64,000 nt of DNA from Mesostigma viride. Its lineage: Eukaryota > Streptophyta > Mesostigmatophyceae > Mesostigmatales > Mesostigmataceae. The stretch spans positions 3,125,374 through 3,189,373 of the forward strand of contig RPFO01000164.1 in the NCBI GenBank assembly GCA_009746045.1, given 5' to 3'. How positions within the stretch are numbered: position 1 is the first letter of the stretch; every line of letters begins with the position of its first letter. Both the position numbers and the translations under genes were made by a program. The notes under the pieces were generated by a model, which did no database searches, had not been told where the DNA came from, and saw only the letters and a program-made list of their open reading frames with translations. Below are positions 22,317 to 33,732 of this stretch, in pieces.

Positions 22317-23051
22317 ATGATCATGATTGATGACCTCAGGTAGTCAGGTTCCCCCGGTAGCTGCATCGCGCAGTCTGCCTCAACATACTGGCCAGGGCCT
22401 GGAAAACTTTCTCCTCTTGAACTGCTCCAACTCATGCCGTTCCGGACTTCCAGTCAATCAGGTTTTGGACCTCAGCAAAGTACCGGTCATAGTTGTCCAC
22501 AATGTATTAGTATCACGATCTATACTAGAGACGTCTTGTTCAAGTCACTCCGTAGTCCGTGCACAGGAGTCACGTGATGCTTACGTGCTCAATGGTGGAA
22601 GAGGGTGGAAGAAACTGCAATCGGCACGCATCGGTGGCTGGGATCGACGTATTGCTGCACCGCAAGGGTGCAACCCAAAGGAAATTCCATGGACAAGTCG
22701 AATTTCCGAGCGGCACCTCTTATGGTACCGGCCAGACCAAAAGAGATACTTCGAGTTGATGAAAAGAGCGAGAGAAAAGCAGTGTTTCTCCTTCATCGCG
22801 GGGTTTTCGCCGACCGCGCCCGCATTCCATTGCAGTACGGTACGGTAATCGGATTGCATAAAGATAATTAGGTGTGGGAAGGCAACGCCAGGTTTGGTGG
22901 GTTACAACAAAGAGCCTATTTTGTTGGGTCTTCGGCAATTGCTATCACTTGAAGCTACGAGGTTCTACTTGCTGCATTGCTGGGGGCGGAGCCGTGATCC
23001 TTTGTGAGAGCTTTTCCGGACGGATATCGTTTTCTAATATCATTGGTCAAC
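22317..23051. other. 5' flank of the Mpv17-family gene
   Basis: No coding sequence recognised. This 735-base segment lies between the tail of the half-LINE and the ATG at 23052 and presumably holds the promoter. No clear regulatory motif was identified. Confidence 0.4.
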
Positions 23052-23687
23052 ATGCAGGCCTTCGCAGCCAAAGCCAACCAGCTGATCGCATCCTACACCC
23101 GGATGGCTACCGAGAAGCCTCTGTTAACGTCAGTCGTATCATCCGCGGTTTTGTGGGGCACGGGAGATATTCTTGCCCAAAGGTTCGCTCCCGGGATGAA
23201 GATCATGCGAGATGACGATGAGGATCAAAGTGCGCAGCAGAAGCATCCGGGATACGAGGCGAGTCGAACCCTCCGACAGAGCGTCTTAGGAGGCGTCGTG
23301 TTCGCTCCGCTTGCGCATACTTGGTATCAACGGCTGAGCGCCACGTTTCCCCTTTCCACGCTGCCTCATACCGCCGCCAAGGTGCTCATCGACCAGACGG
23401 TGTGGGCTTTCTCCGTGACCTACGTCCTCATGTGCGCGTCCAGCTATTTGGCGGGCCATGGGCTCAAGCACGGCTTCGAAAAGGCACACAAGACCGTCCC
23501 GGAAGTGCTGGTCACGAGCTGGATGATTTGGCCCTTTGTGCAAGCTGTTAATTTGTCCATTGTGCCCCCCCCCATGCGGTTGCTCGTCGTCAACCTCGTG
23601 TCCGTCCCCTGGACCGCCTACCTGGCCTACAAGATCAACCACCCACATGTGCAGCCAAAGACGGATGCCAGCAAGGCAAACCAGTGA
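23052..23687 (+). CDS. Mpv17/PMP22-family membrane protein
   Basis: A single uninterrupted frame of 211 residues. The family's hallmarks are visible: an N-terminal YTRMATEKPLLTSVVSSAVL with GTGDILAQ, GYEASRTLRQSVLGGVVFAP followed by HTWYQRL, a central VLIDQTVWAFSVTYVL, and the C-terminal SWMIWPFVQAVNLSIVPPP with WTAYLAYK. The protein has four hydrophobic segments, as expected of these small proteins of the mitochondrial inner or peroxisomal membrane; some Mpv17 proteins form channels. The start at 23052 was chosen because it is the first ATG, has aac before it, and yields the usual short N-terminus. The acidic insert around MRDDDEDQSAQQKHPG is longer than I would expect. No intron is needed, unlike the neighbouring host genes. 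It sits alone between two retrotransposon ends in opposite orientation. Confidence 0.9.
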   Translation: MQAFAAKANQLIASYTRMATEKPLLTSVVSSAVLWGTGDILAQRFAPGMKIMRDDDEDQSAQQKHPGYEASRTLRQSVLGGVVFAPLAHTWYQRLSATFPLSTLPHTAAKVLIDQTVWAFSVTYVLMCASSYLAGHGLKHGFEKAHKTVPEVLVTSWMIWPFVQAVNLSIVPPPMRLLVVNLVSVPWTAYLAYKINHPHVQPKTDASKANQ

Positions 23688-25025
23688 GCGACGATGTCAT
23701 GCAGCTTCCCTTTGTTTGCTGGTCTCAAACTTTGGGCATCCCCAGTGACATGGCTGGGCCATCTACGCTTCAAGCGGGTAACCCCATCCTTTCGGGCCAG
23801 CTTGCTTGGGGCTTGGGTGTGGATGGGCGGGGCCAGCACCGGGCATGATGCGGATGGGCAGGTTTCCGCCACGGGTTATTCCTGCTCTCGTCAAGTGACT
23901 GTCCGGACGTGGAAGTGGGGGCCGAAGCGTGATTCCTCCTAACTTTGTACATGATTCCGCCCATCTGTGGCCACCATCCGGTGAGGCCCCACAGCCTCCA
24001 CTGCAGCGCGGGACCTCGGCTTCGGGCTGCAACTGGGAGCACCTGCACAAGGGCATCGTCGGGTAACAGCCGGCAGGGACTGGTTGCTGACGCGGACCAG
24101 TATAGATAAGCCAGCTGGCACGGATGTTCTTAAGAGATAACTGCTCTGCTTAGTTGTACATATATTTTAGAGCAAGTTTTGGGGATGAAGCTGCACTGTT
24201 CTGGCACCAATTGAGAATAACAGGTGTCACTGGTTCTACATCTGGCATTTCCTGCAAGTAGTAGGGGCCTGACCCGATATGATCCGGGCATGCCGTGCAA
24301 CATGGCATACTGACGGCGCTTCATGGATGCCGAACGGGAAGTACTCATGGTCACGAGCTTGACAGGCAGGGCTCCCGCCGTTGTGTCTTCCAAGTGGCGG
24401 TGTGCTGGTGCCCAGGGTCGTCCAGGCAGGCCTTTGCCATAATATTGCATGTCTCCAGGGTGGCGATACGTCAATGACTGATCGGTAAACAGGGATTTGG
24501 TTTTCAAGGATCCCGGGCCTTGGTAGGCCCCTGATATCTCTTGGCATCCAAGTCAGGCCAGCTAGGGCTCAGGAAGTCTATCCCTCTGTATATACTGGCA
24601 TGTTATTCACCGGACTGCGGACCATGCCATTTTCTCCTTGTGTGTATTGTGCATGCCTATAGAGCGGCATTTGTACATATTTTTTCCTAGAGCTGTCTCC
24701 TTGATATTTTTTCATTATGGTTGGATGTAGATTCCACCAGTTGATTGCGCAGTATGGCACTGCGCATAGCGCGCTCTCCAGATAGAAAGGTATGTGGGCT
24801 GGCTGGACGCAACAATGTACTGCCAGTTGACGACTATATGTACAGTGAAAATTCATAAATGCACATGATGGCGCGCGCATTGTTGTCATCATCGAATGTT
24901 CAGATGCTAAAACCCCCAAAGCTTGAAGACATTGCACAAACAAAGTACGTTTCTAAGTACGCATTCCTTACTAGCATCGTTGAAAGTACGTGGCATGCAT
25001 TGATTTTTTGTAATTTCCACCGTGT
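23688..25025. other. 3' flank of Mpv17 gene, nothing further recognised
   Basis: Short unrelated frames only. The 3' untranslated region of the Mpv17 gene must lie in the first part. A ctgtctccttgatat phrase near 24689 resembles part of a dispersed repeat seen at 25.3 and 41.8 kb. Confidence 0.4.
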
Positions 25026-25300
25026 GCATATTGAATTGAATTGAATTGTAACATAACTCCGTTGGGAGAATATGTGGCACATATCCCTGAGAAGGGGCAT
25101 ATGGCTTTTAATACATTCTGGGCTACTTCCTGCAAGAGTGGAATGTAAGCAACACTTGCTCTAGGTGCCTCAAGGGCACCGGCACCACCATGCTGTCTCG
25201 GGTTCAACCCAACTAAGGGGTTCGTGGCACGGGGGAGGAAGATCATCATGGCTATACAAGGGCTAGGGCATGGCTTCTCAACAGAGAGCATCTCTCTGCA
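25026..25300 (-). mobile_element. Truncated class-1 LINE end, inverted
   Basis: On the minus strand this is collinear with 22080-22316: acctagagcaag, gcaggaagtagc, gccatatgcccc, the CTCC-CAAC-GGAG hairpin, then (AATTC)n. The tail lies at 25026-25045, so the element points leftward, toward the one ending at 22316. Its upstream limit is uncertain because the sequence merges with other repeats by 25300. Confidence 0.7.
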
Positions 25301-25303
25301 TAG

Positions 25304-25347
25304 GGTCCGGATTCTCCCGATTTCTGGCCTGCGCTGGTTGTCTCCTT
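25304..25347 (+). repeat. 44-bp dispersed repeat
   Basis: ggtccggattctcccgattt and the following bases to ctcctt form 44 bases that recur exactly, inverted, at 51280-51323. A 31-base part recurs at 41804-41834. Identity over 44 bases between sites 26 kb apart stands out against the divergence of the LINE copies. Confidence 0.8.
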
Positions 25348-25789
25348 GATAGCATGGCTAACTTCTTAATGCAACATCCATGGGGGTCCCATTATAGGCA
25401 TGGCTTGGCTAAATTCTGAAGGCAACATCCATGGGGGCCATTATGGGCGCACATGCGCGTGGGCCACATGCTAGGCTAAGCCTGACTAATCAACACTACT
25501 GGTATGGATTCCCTAGTCTGAGGTGGCAGGAGGGGGCTGCCAGGGCTTGTGCATATGCGCATGGGCCCAGGTCATAGATGACAACGAGCCCCCCCCAGTG
25601 GGGAAGCGCCAGCGTGTGCAATCTCGTGGAAGGCACGCCAGATAGCCCCCCTAGGGCAGCGTGCGGCTGCCTAGATAGATGTTGTAGTTAGAGATGTAGT
25701 ACTTATGTAGCCGATGTAGATAGATTAGACCGGTAGGAAGTCCTGTTTGCACCCATCCATCCGGTAGGACTGTTTGCACCCGTCGTCCG
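25348..25789. other. Repeat-derived leader upstream of LINE ORF2
   Basis: No coding frame is convincing. The phrase gtagatagattagaccggtag with cccatccatcc at 25717-25765 recurs at 51754-51799 next to a class-2 tail, so this leader is itself made of element sequence. Confidence 0.5.
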
Positions 25790-28700
25790 ATGGCCGAGCG
25801 TGTCTTGGATAGTCCAATCTCACGGACGACGCAACGGAGTCAAAGCCGCGACCTTCATCGCCAACTTCGCAACAAGGAGCGCCTGCTGGCTTTCGCAACC
25901 CGGCACTCCCAACGGTATGCTGCATTCTTTGACCCCAAGACCAGGCGAGCAAGTCGCGCCGCCCGCCTGGAGGGTGCCCTATGCGCGTTGAAAAGTACTA
26001 TGTTATCTCACGCTGCACACACGTCCCCGCCAGCCTCCCCCCAACCCCCGGCCTGCCGACACCGCGGGTCCCCGGCGCCCCCTGCTGGGCCAACGCCGGC
26101 ACCACTCGCTGCGCATCGCAACCTACAATGTCCGCACCCTGCCCGGGGGAGATGCCCCCCCGCGGGCCAACGAGCTCAAGTGTCCACTACTGCCGCCTAT
26201 ATGGCATTGATGTGCTTGGGGTCCAAGAGCACCGACGCTCCTTTGAGGGCCCCGTTCAGCGTGTCACCCTCGCACTACAATGGCAACTGCTGTGCGGCCC
26301 GGCGCATGCACCGGGTCAGGGAGGAGTGGGCCTGCTGTGCTCCCCCACCGCTGCCGCCCAGCTCGTGGACCACAAACTTTGCTCGAATCGGATCCTTCAG
26401 TGCACTTTCCGCTCCCTTGAAGGACGGACCCCCATTATGCTCTCGGTAATTGTCGGATATGCCCCACATGCTGGGCACCCGGCCGAGGACCGCGCAGCGT
26501 TCTTCAACCAGTTGCTCGACATAGAGAAACAGATCCCACGTCAATACATCGTTGCCATCTTGGTGGATGCCAACGCGACCCTGCCCGTGGGCCGCGGGGG
26601 CTGCATGTATGCGCCGCGCCTAACCGATAGCAATGCCAACACCCCCCTACTTGAGCAACTGCTCACTGAGGGGGACTTGACTGCTGCCAATACGCTGTTT
26701 GCTAAACCGCCTGATGCACTAGTGACCTTTGTGGGCCCCATGCGCAGGGCGGCTGGCTCGATGCTCCCTCGGCGGCGATGTGTATGCTTGGACTACATAC
26801 TTGTGCGCAAGTGCTGGCGCTCTTCCGTCATCGATGCCCGTACGCTGACCACCCCCAGTGTCGCATCGGATCATCGCATGGTCACCGCAACCTTGCGCCT
26901 ACGTCTTCAGGCCCCTGCGCGCCGCCGCCCCCGGCCCCGCCCTGACTGGACCTGCTTACGCCCCGTCCGTGGGCGCAGGGAGAAGTGGTCAGCGGATGAG
27001 ATACGCCGCGATGCAATCAGGTCTGCCTTCGTGGACGCGCAACCTTTGATGTACCTGGACGCAGATCGCGGTGTAGATCTCACGCCACCCTACGAACTGT
27101 TCATGCGATCGGTGGAGCTTGGCTCTAAGCTTCTCCCCGAGCAACCCCGCGCCCGACCAGCCCCGCTCTACCTGCGCGACGCCCGGGTGGTTGCCGCCCG
27201 GCTGGCGCTAGCGCAGGCCCGCCGCCGCGGGGAGGACCTGTACCCGTACCAGGAACGGCTTACTCAAGCATATACTGCCGCACATGCGGAGGAGGTGGAG
27301 ACACTTGCCGCCGAAATCAATCGCCACACGGCCGCCAACCAGCACAAGGCGGCCTGGCGCTCTCTCGACCGTCTCACCGGACGCCGGGAAACGCAACGGG
27401 CTGACATCCCAGGCACCCCCAGTGAACGCCTTGAGATTTGGTTCAGCTCCCAGGCCAAACTATCAGGGGCCCCTGGCCCGCCCCCCCCGCTTGACCCCGC
27501 TGCAGCTGCACGCCCTGCGGCCAGCCGAGGCGGCCCCATTGAGCCCCCGCAGGCGCCCACCAGCGAGACGGACTACCTGGTCCCACCGCTCTCCGGCCCC
27601 TTGGTGGACGGCCCCCACGACGAGTGGACTCCCCAGGAATGGGCTGCTGCCATCTCCACCCTCCGCAATGATGCTGCCATGGGAGTGGACAATATTTCAC
27701 CGGAGGTGGTTAAGATGCCTGAGCTTGAGCCTTTCCTCCGGGGTGTTTGCAACCGGATTCTACGAGATGGCCTCCCCCCGCCGACGTATTGGAAGACCGC
27801 TGTCCGGGTCATGCTGTACAAGGGCAAGGGGTCCGCCGCGGATACCGGCAACTACCGCGGCGTATGCCTCCAAAGCTGCGTGCTGAAAGTCTTCATGCGT
27901 CTCCTGCTGAACCGCATGCGCGCCAGCCTCGATCCCCACCTAGGTGAGTCCCAGATGGGCTTCCGTGTTGGTCGCAATTGTGTTATGGTCACTATTACCG
28001 CGCGCCGCCTGATCGAGGAAGTGGGCCGCCTGGCCCCCGGCCTCTTGCCATTGCTATTGATCTTCGTGGATTACACCAAGGCATTCGATACGGTTATATG
28101 GGACGCCCTGTGGGTGGTCCTTCACCTGTTCCGTGTCCCATCGTACATCGTTGAGATCATCCGCCAGTTCTATGAAGGGTCCCAAGCCCAGGTCCGTACC
28201 GCCGACGGCGTCACTCCGGCGTTTCCCCTGCACACCGGGGTGTGGCAGGGCTGTGTGCTCTCCCCATATCTATTCATCATTATGGTGGACTATATTATGC
28301 GGCGTGCACAAGCCCGCTTCGCCCGGGTGGAGGGGCGCCCGCCGGGGATCGAGGTCACGGAGTACGCCAGCTACGGCGGGGTTGACCCACCCTACCGCCT
28401 GAGCGATCTGATCTACGCTGATGACACGACACTCGTGGAAACCCCAGAGTCAGCCCAACTGTGGCTAGACAGCTTATCACTGGAAGCGCGGGCGGTGGGG
28501 CTTATGATCAGCAAGAAAACGGAGGTCATGGCCATCGGCTTCCCTGCTGGGATAGCCCCACCCACCCTCCTCTTGCTAGACGGCAGCCCCGTCCCCCCGG
28601 CGACTCGCTTCAAGCTCCTTGGCAGCTGGCTTCCCTCCACGGCCGACGACATCAACACCCGCATTGGCCAGGCCTGGGCGGCCCTCCGCCGCCTCGACAG

Positions 28701-29200
28701 GTTCTGGACCTGTCGCTACCTGAGTGAGCGACGCAAGCGCATTCTGTTCAAGGCCCTTGTCCTCAGCATCCTCCTTTATGGCTGCGAGGCGTGGACCCTG
28801 GACCAGGCGCTGAGCCAGCAGCTTGACGGCACCGTCACTCGAATGCTCCGTCATATCCTCGGCGTCCGCTACCAAGAACGCCGCACCCGGGCCGAGCTCT
28901 ACTGCGAGCTCCCTCTTGTCACCCATACCATCCGACACCGCCGCCTCCTCTTTGCTGGCCATCTTGCCCGCACAGACCAGGTGAATACCGATCGATGTGG
29001 GCCCTGCCGGGGGGCTTAAGACGGGCCAACCAGGTAGACACCTCCTCCTATGGCAGGGTCCCCTTGTCCCATCGATCGCAACCCACTGGCAAACTTGCGC
29101 GCGCCGGGCACCGGCGCGGCGCGACCCGGACCTATGTGACACAACTGCTTGAAGATGCAGGGCTTCTGGGACTATCCGTACTCCACGCCCGCGCATGATT
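25790..29200 (+). pseudogene. LINE ORF2: AP-like endonuclease plus reverse transcriptase, frameshifted
   Basis: Three frames cover the N-terminus: a Ser/Arg/Gln-rich leader from 25790; LRIATYNVRTLPGGDAPP near 26115, the first motif of APE-type endonucleases; and from about 26190 the long frame (to 29019) starting YCRLYGIDVLGVQEHRR. Endonuclease motifs continue with VDANATLPVGRGG and ASDHRMVTATLRL. The reverse transcriptase follows, with motif A LLIFVDYTKAFDT (about 28050-28090), TGVWQGCVLSPYLF and the catalytic YADD (28414-28425). A C-terminal domain contains ILLYGCEAWTLDQ and IRHRRLLFAGHLARTDQ. A further insertion near 28980-29030 breaks the end. The polymerase core is intact; the copy as a whole is not. 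This is the usual target-primed reverse-transcription machinery of LINEs. I did not assign a clade. Confidence 0.85.
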
Positions 29201-29535
29201 GACAAGGAGAAATGGGCTGCCATCTGCGATAAGCACCTCCCCGAGGGGTATGCTCCTGTTTTCTCCCCACGGGCCCCGCGGCCCGTTGCACTAGCCAGGG
29301 TAGAAGTCCGCAGGTGGAGGTTATTGGTCCTGAGGATAGCCGCTACACTACCGCCTCGTCTGCCATTACAGTAGAGGACAGCTCGGATGAGGATTACATC
29401 CCCATCTAGTGTTGGGGGATGATGCAGACGATATTTGTTTAAACTTTTGTGTAATTATTTTTCTAATGAGATTAGCATAGTACTCCGTGACATGCCTTTG
29501 CGCATGACACGCAAGTACTTACTTACTTACACCCA
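25790..29535 (+). mobile_element. Non-LTR retrotransposon (LINE) with endonuclease and reverse transcriptase
   Basis: A plus-strand element with a decayed ORF2 and a 3' region ending in gcgcatgacacgcaagtac and about four ACTT/TTAC repeats (29515-29531). The tail is preceded by a different hairpin from the class-1 and class-2 ends: CGTGACATGC pairs with GCATGACACG with one A-A mismatch. Target-site duplications could not be made out. No ORF1 was found directly upstream. Confidence 0.75.
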
Positions 29536-29606
29536 TCCATCCATCCATCGGGGTTAATGCTCCGTGACTCCCCAACGGGAGCACGAGTCTAATTAATTAA
29601 TTAATA
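29536..29606 (+). mobile_element. Class-2 LINE tail fragment
   Basis: cccatccatccatcggggttaatg, then the hairpin CGTGACTCCCCAACGGGAG with CACG, then taattaattaatta. The same string, including the leader, occurs at 51779-51870. It follows directly on the ACTT tail of the larger LINE. Confidence 0.7.
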
Positions 29607-29679
29607 TGCGCATGGTCGATTACTTCTCTCTCTTGCATGCTGCGTGTGGTGTCCATGCATTGATGAATAAATACATTAA

Positions 29680-30060
29680 ATTGCTACACGTGCTCCCGTT
29701 GGGGAGTCGAATGCACGGAGCACCAGCTAGAGTGCTTTTAATCCCTGAGAGTGCACAGCGGGCCTGCAGGGGGGCGCGCAGAGCCCCCCGCCCTTCCCTC
29801 GAGCATGTGCCACAGGCACTGATGTGCACATGCCACAGGGTGCCCAATTGGACTCGTACGTAGAAATGATCCGGCATCCCCTCATGCGGGTGCAACATGA
29901 CGGGCGTGTGATGAGCATTTAACTGCCATGGAGATGTGAGCATTGAACATATGATCGAGCGGTGCAGCCTAGGCAAGACGTATAGAGCTCTAGAGGCTGG
30001 CGGATGTCCAGGTTGGCTACTACCTAGGCTAGCTATCTAGCCACTGATGCCTGGTTACGT
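29680..30060 (-). mobile_element. Diverged class-2 LINE 3' fragment
   Basis: Minus-strand fragment: hairpin at about 29689-29709, then gtgcttttaatccctgag and a region faintly similar to 17063-17250 (gtgccacaggcac, atccggca, gggtgcaa). No coding remains. Confidence 0.55.
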
Positions 30061-30089
30061 TCTTGACGGGGGTACCCTGCATTAAAATT

Positions 30090-31640
30090 AAGTAATTAAA
30101 CTCGTGCTCCCCGTTGCCCGGCCGGGAGTCATGGAGCACCGTAGTGCTTTTAATTCCTGTATGTGCACAACAAGAAGAAAGCTAGCCCCTGGCAGATCGA
30201 GACTCCCCTTAGTTCTCCTTCATCATGCCGGCCAGAGGCATGCCACAGCAGCAATCGGACACGATAGACGATCCGGCCGGCAAGTTCTGTGGGTGCAATA
30301 AGACCCATGTGAGCATATCATAACAAGGAGCGCTCGTGGGCAAGTATAAGCTGATCATAGCCAGGACGTAGCATGGCTGTACAAGGGCTAAGCTAAGGCT
30401 CGGCCTGGAACTTGTGTCGTACCGTGGGTTAGCGGTGCACGTGACTAGGCATGGTGGCACGGCTAGGGAAACATTCTAGGCATGGCTGCCATGGCTGCAG
30501 TGACTATAGTACCAATGATTACAAGCTAGGGAGCCCTATTCTAGCCCGCAGGGGGCGTTCATGCACATCTTGTGGTTGATCCTCAGGTCCCCGCCCCTCC
30601 AGTACCCTGTATAATTTGGCATTGCACATGTGGCTAGGAATGTCCATGCACTGAGGCTGCTGTCTGGTTGCATCCGTCCAAATGTCATGGGTGTGGCTAC
30701 ATTATGGCTAGTCTAGCCCGTGGGGGGCTTCCACTACTGCATGGTTCAGACCTGTTGGTCAACGATCGTAAGTCCGGCCGCGGGCCCTCCTGAGAACACC
30801 TTGGGCAGTTCGTGGGAGCCGATCCACTTTGATCGAGACGGTCTTGCTTGTGGCGGAGGTATTCCGGTCACAGAGTCACTTTTGCTGCTGCCGAGCAGGC
30901 TGCTGAGCGGCGGGGTCAGGTTGTCGTCCAGCGTACGTCCAGGGGCGGGAGGTCATGCAACTTCTTGCGGCACGAGAGGAACAGCCGCTTATCCTTCATG
31001 GAACGCCGTTCATGGAACTTCAGGAAGGTAAGTAGGACTAGTGGGGGTGCCGCCTTGTGCACATGCGATCCCGTGATCCGTGGGGAAGGCGGTGCCCATG
31101 CATGCGTGTTAATTTACCTAGACGAGTTTCAGTTGGGCATAAGGAGATTGCGCCTAGGATTTCAGCTGAGCTCGTCCTCCTAGGTCATGGAAATCTCTTG
31201 AAGAGATTTGGCCGGTGATCGAAATTAACGGCGCAGCACCATGCGTAGCCTGGAAATGGTATCCTTGCGCGAGTCCGCTAGGCGTTTGAGTGGCTTCCAT
31301 GATACATCTCCTGCAGAGCTATTCGTGGTGATGGCATCCGTGGTCAATGTGGTCGCTGATCGCGCAGTAGGTCCTCGTATATAGGAGTCAGTGCGGCCGC
31401 AAGAGGCTGCCACTGATCTGCCGGCCGGGTGGGCTGGGCAGCGATGGTACGTGGCCGTCTGCGCTAGCTGCGGTCTCCGGGACCTGCGCGGCCAGCTAGG
31501 GCCTCGGTCGATCTGGGCCGGCGGTGATGGTGTCGAGCTTCTTTACGTACGAGCAGGCCACACTTGCCCTGAGTCCACCTGGTTTATAGGCGAGAAACTA
31601 GGGCAGGATGCGCCTTAGAAGCCTGCGCCATGCAGTGCCG
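30090..31640 (-). mobile_element. Degenerate ORF1-only half-LINE, class 2
   Basis: Collinear with 17029-18240 over its length: gcttttaattcctg, gggtgcaataagacccatg, ggcatggctgcc, cttgtggttgat, then remnants of the ORF1 C-terminal and coiled-coil coding sequence (for example gtgcctttt-type frames around 30900-31620). It carries many indels and an insertion of about 150 bases at 30606-30770 that repeats nearby sequence. It has no open reading frame of any length. The order ORF1, untranslated region, hairpin repeats that of the better copy. Confidence 0.6.
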
Positions 31641-31654
31641 CATGCATGAGCTAT

Positions 31655-32270
31655 AAAAATAAAAAATAACTAAATAATAATATGACTCCGTTGGGAGATC
31701 ATGTGTATCACGTATTCCCTTGCTGATGGATGGGGGTGAGCGAAATGAGCCGCGAAATCTAGAACTAAGCTAATAACTCTAAACTAATCTTCAAAAAAAT
31801 CCTAGCTACTCTAGTTAGTACTCAGCAAAGCGCCCCTTCCTCCTGGCTGGCCGGGGGGGCCGGGCGTGCCTGGACAGGGGCTGGCGTGTGGGTCTGCGAC
31901 AATGATCTGCCACCTCAGCTCTTCTTGTCCTGCATATAGCATGCAGTCCAAGCAAGCTAGAGAGAGCAAGGAAGTGCGGTGGTCAAACTGCATGGGCTGG
32001 GACCACTACTAGGTCGGCCAGCAAGTGATCTGTATAGTTCATGGTACCTAGGTCTTGAGGTCTACAAACCCGTCTAGCTGGGTTTGTCCTTAATTGGGGC
32101 CAGACCAGGTCAGGCTGGATATGCCGCGCCCTGGCTAGCCAAGCACCGCTCGGGGCCGGCCAGACCGAGGTCTGGTGTCTACCTGACTGGTTTGATCGAG
32201 AAAGAAGATGTCCTACAAATGAGCATATCCTACTACGCAACGCTGCCTGTACTCTCATCCGTGATACGGG
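31655..32270 (-). mobile_element. Truncated ORF2-bearing LINE 3' end
   Basis: On the minus strand the 3' end of a degraded ORF2 (the gacctggtct-rich region around 32050-32200) is followed by an untranslated region, the hairpin atgatCTCC-CAAC-GGAGtcat (about 31682-31705) and an A/T-rich tail (aataataat). It matches 41955-42440 block by block. The hairpin has the class-1 core, but its outer stem (ATGA/TCAT) differs from the half-LINE's (CATA/TATG) in a compensating way. Confidence 0.65.
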
Positions 32271-32450
32271 GCATACCCTCATACAAAGACAGCAACCTAT
32301 GCGTGGCCAAACGCAAGAAAAATGTCGACAAATGTCAACATGACAAAATGTCATCATGACAAACCAAGGCGTAGCAAACCGACAGATCAACACCACTCAC
32401 ATGTAAACTTATTTCATTAAAATCAATGTTACTTAAGGTCAAAAGAACGC
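32271..32450. other. Spacer, 3' flank of the following minus-strand gene
   Basis: No repeat or frame of note; probably the 3' untranslated region of the gene whose stop codon is at 32451. Confidence 0.4.
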
Positions 32451-33000
32451 CTAAACTGAGTCATCATCATCGTCAAAATCATCATAATAAAATCCAACGT
32501 GGCTGCTGCCTTGCTGCCTGAATTGCGGTTTTCTGCATTACATTAAATATCAGCATCACAAACTGTACTGAAAAAACACATGAAGGAAGAGGGCACTCAA
32601 TCACAGTCCGCGAGGGTGGCGTGCAAGATGTACAGCCGCAAGCATATCACAAATGCAGTATAACATCCGTCGTATGGTTGTCCCAGCGATCATTGCTGAC
32701 AAAAATTGACTCTCTAGAAATTTACCGCATGATACTGTCAAGTGCTACAGCGATCTGACGAGGGCTCAGAGCAAACAAAATCTGTGTCCGCAGGTGCCCT
32801 CCCCGCCATACTGGGCTGGCCAATGTGTCCGCCATGGTTGTGTTTAGTAGATTGCCTGCATGCAAGGGAGACATGCGTTACACTAGGATATCCGGCAAAG
32901 CAGCAAAGGGAACACACGAAGATCTTAAGTGAGATGAATACCCGACCCCTTGACGTGCAAACAAGGTTGGCAGCATTACTTCAATCAGCTGTGTGGAATG
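32451..33000 (-). CDS. 3' exons of an unrecognised gene with an acidic C-terminus
   Basis: Three terminal exons join in phase: 32810-32726 (LRTQILFALSPRQIAVALDS), 32695-32651 (NDRWDNHTTDVILH) and 32532-32451, ending SSHVGFYYDDFDDDDDSV and TAG. Donors are GTAAAT and GTGATA; acceptors are cag. A further exon just upstream, opening at acceptor ccacacag near 32999 and reading LIEVMLPTLFA, joins if the weak donor GTCAAG is used. No family was recognised: the visible part is an amphipathic helical region plus a Tyr/Asp-rich tail. The rest of the gene must lie beyond the purine array at 33.1-33.7 kb, which would then be intronic. Candidate frames near 33.80-33.87 and 34.2 kb could not be joined. Confidence 0.5.
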
Positions 33001-33084
33001 AGATGGCGTGAGAGCACAGCAGTCGCGTGGCTGATTGTGAGTAATGGCTTGATTTTAGGAGCGAGAAAGTGAGATAGTAAGCCG

Positions 33085-33095
33085 GGAGGGAGAGG

Positions 33096-33192
<97 letters not shown>

Positions 33193-33633
33193 AGGGAGGG
33201 AGGGAGGGAGGGAGGGAGGGAGGGAGGGAGGGAGGAGGGAGGGAGGGAGGGAGGGAGGAGGGAGGAGGGAGGGAGGGAGGGAGGGAGGGAGGGAGGGAGG
33301 GAGGGAGGGAGGGAGGGAGGGAGGGAGGGAGGGAGGGAGGGAGGGAGGGAGGGAGGGAGGGAGGGAGGAGGGAGGGAGGGAGGGAGGGAGGGAGGGGGAG
33401 GGAGGGAGGGAGGGAGGGAGGGGGAGGGAGGGAGGGGAGGGAGGGAGGGAGGGAGGGAGGGAGGAGGGAGGGAGGGAGGGAGGGAGGAGGAGGGGGAGGG
33501 AGGAGGAGGGAGGGAGGGAGGAGGAGGGAGGGAGGGAGGGAGGGGGAGGAGGGAGGGAGGGAGGGAGGGGGAGGGAGGGAGGGAGGGAGGGAGGGAGGGA
33601 GGGAGGGAGGGAGGAGGGAGGGAGGGAGGGAGG

Positions 33634-33730
<97 letters not shown>
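33085..33730 (+). repeat. 645-bp purine tract: (GA)n - (GGGA)n - (GA)n
   Basis: About 90 bases of (GA)n, then about 450 bases of GGGA with occasional GGA and GGGGGA variants, then about 90 bases of (GA)n. The strand is almost without pyrimidines for the whole length. The Ser/Leu- and Ser/Pro-rich frames on the minus strand are artefacts of the repeat. Confidence 0.95.
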
Positions 33731-33732
<2 letters not shown>

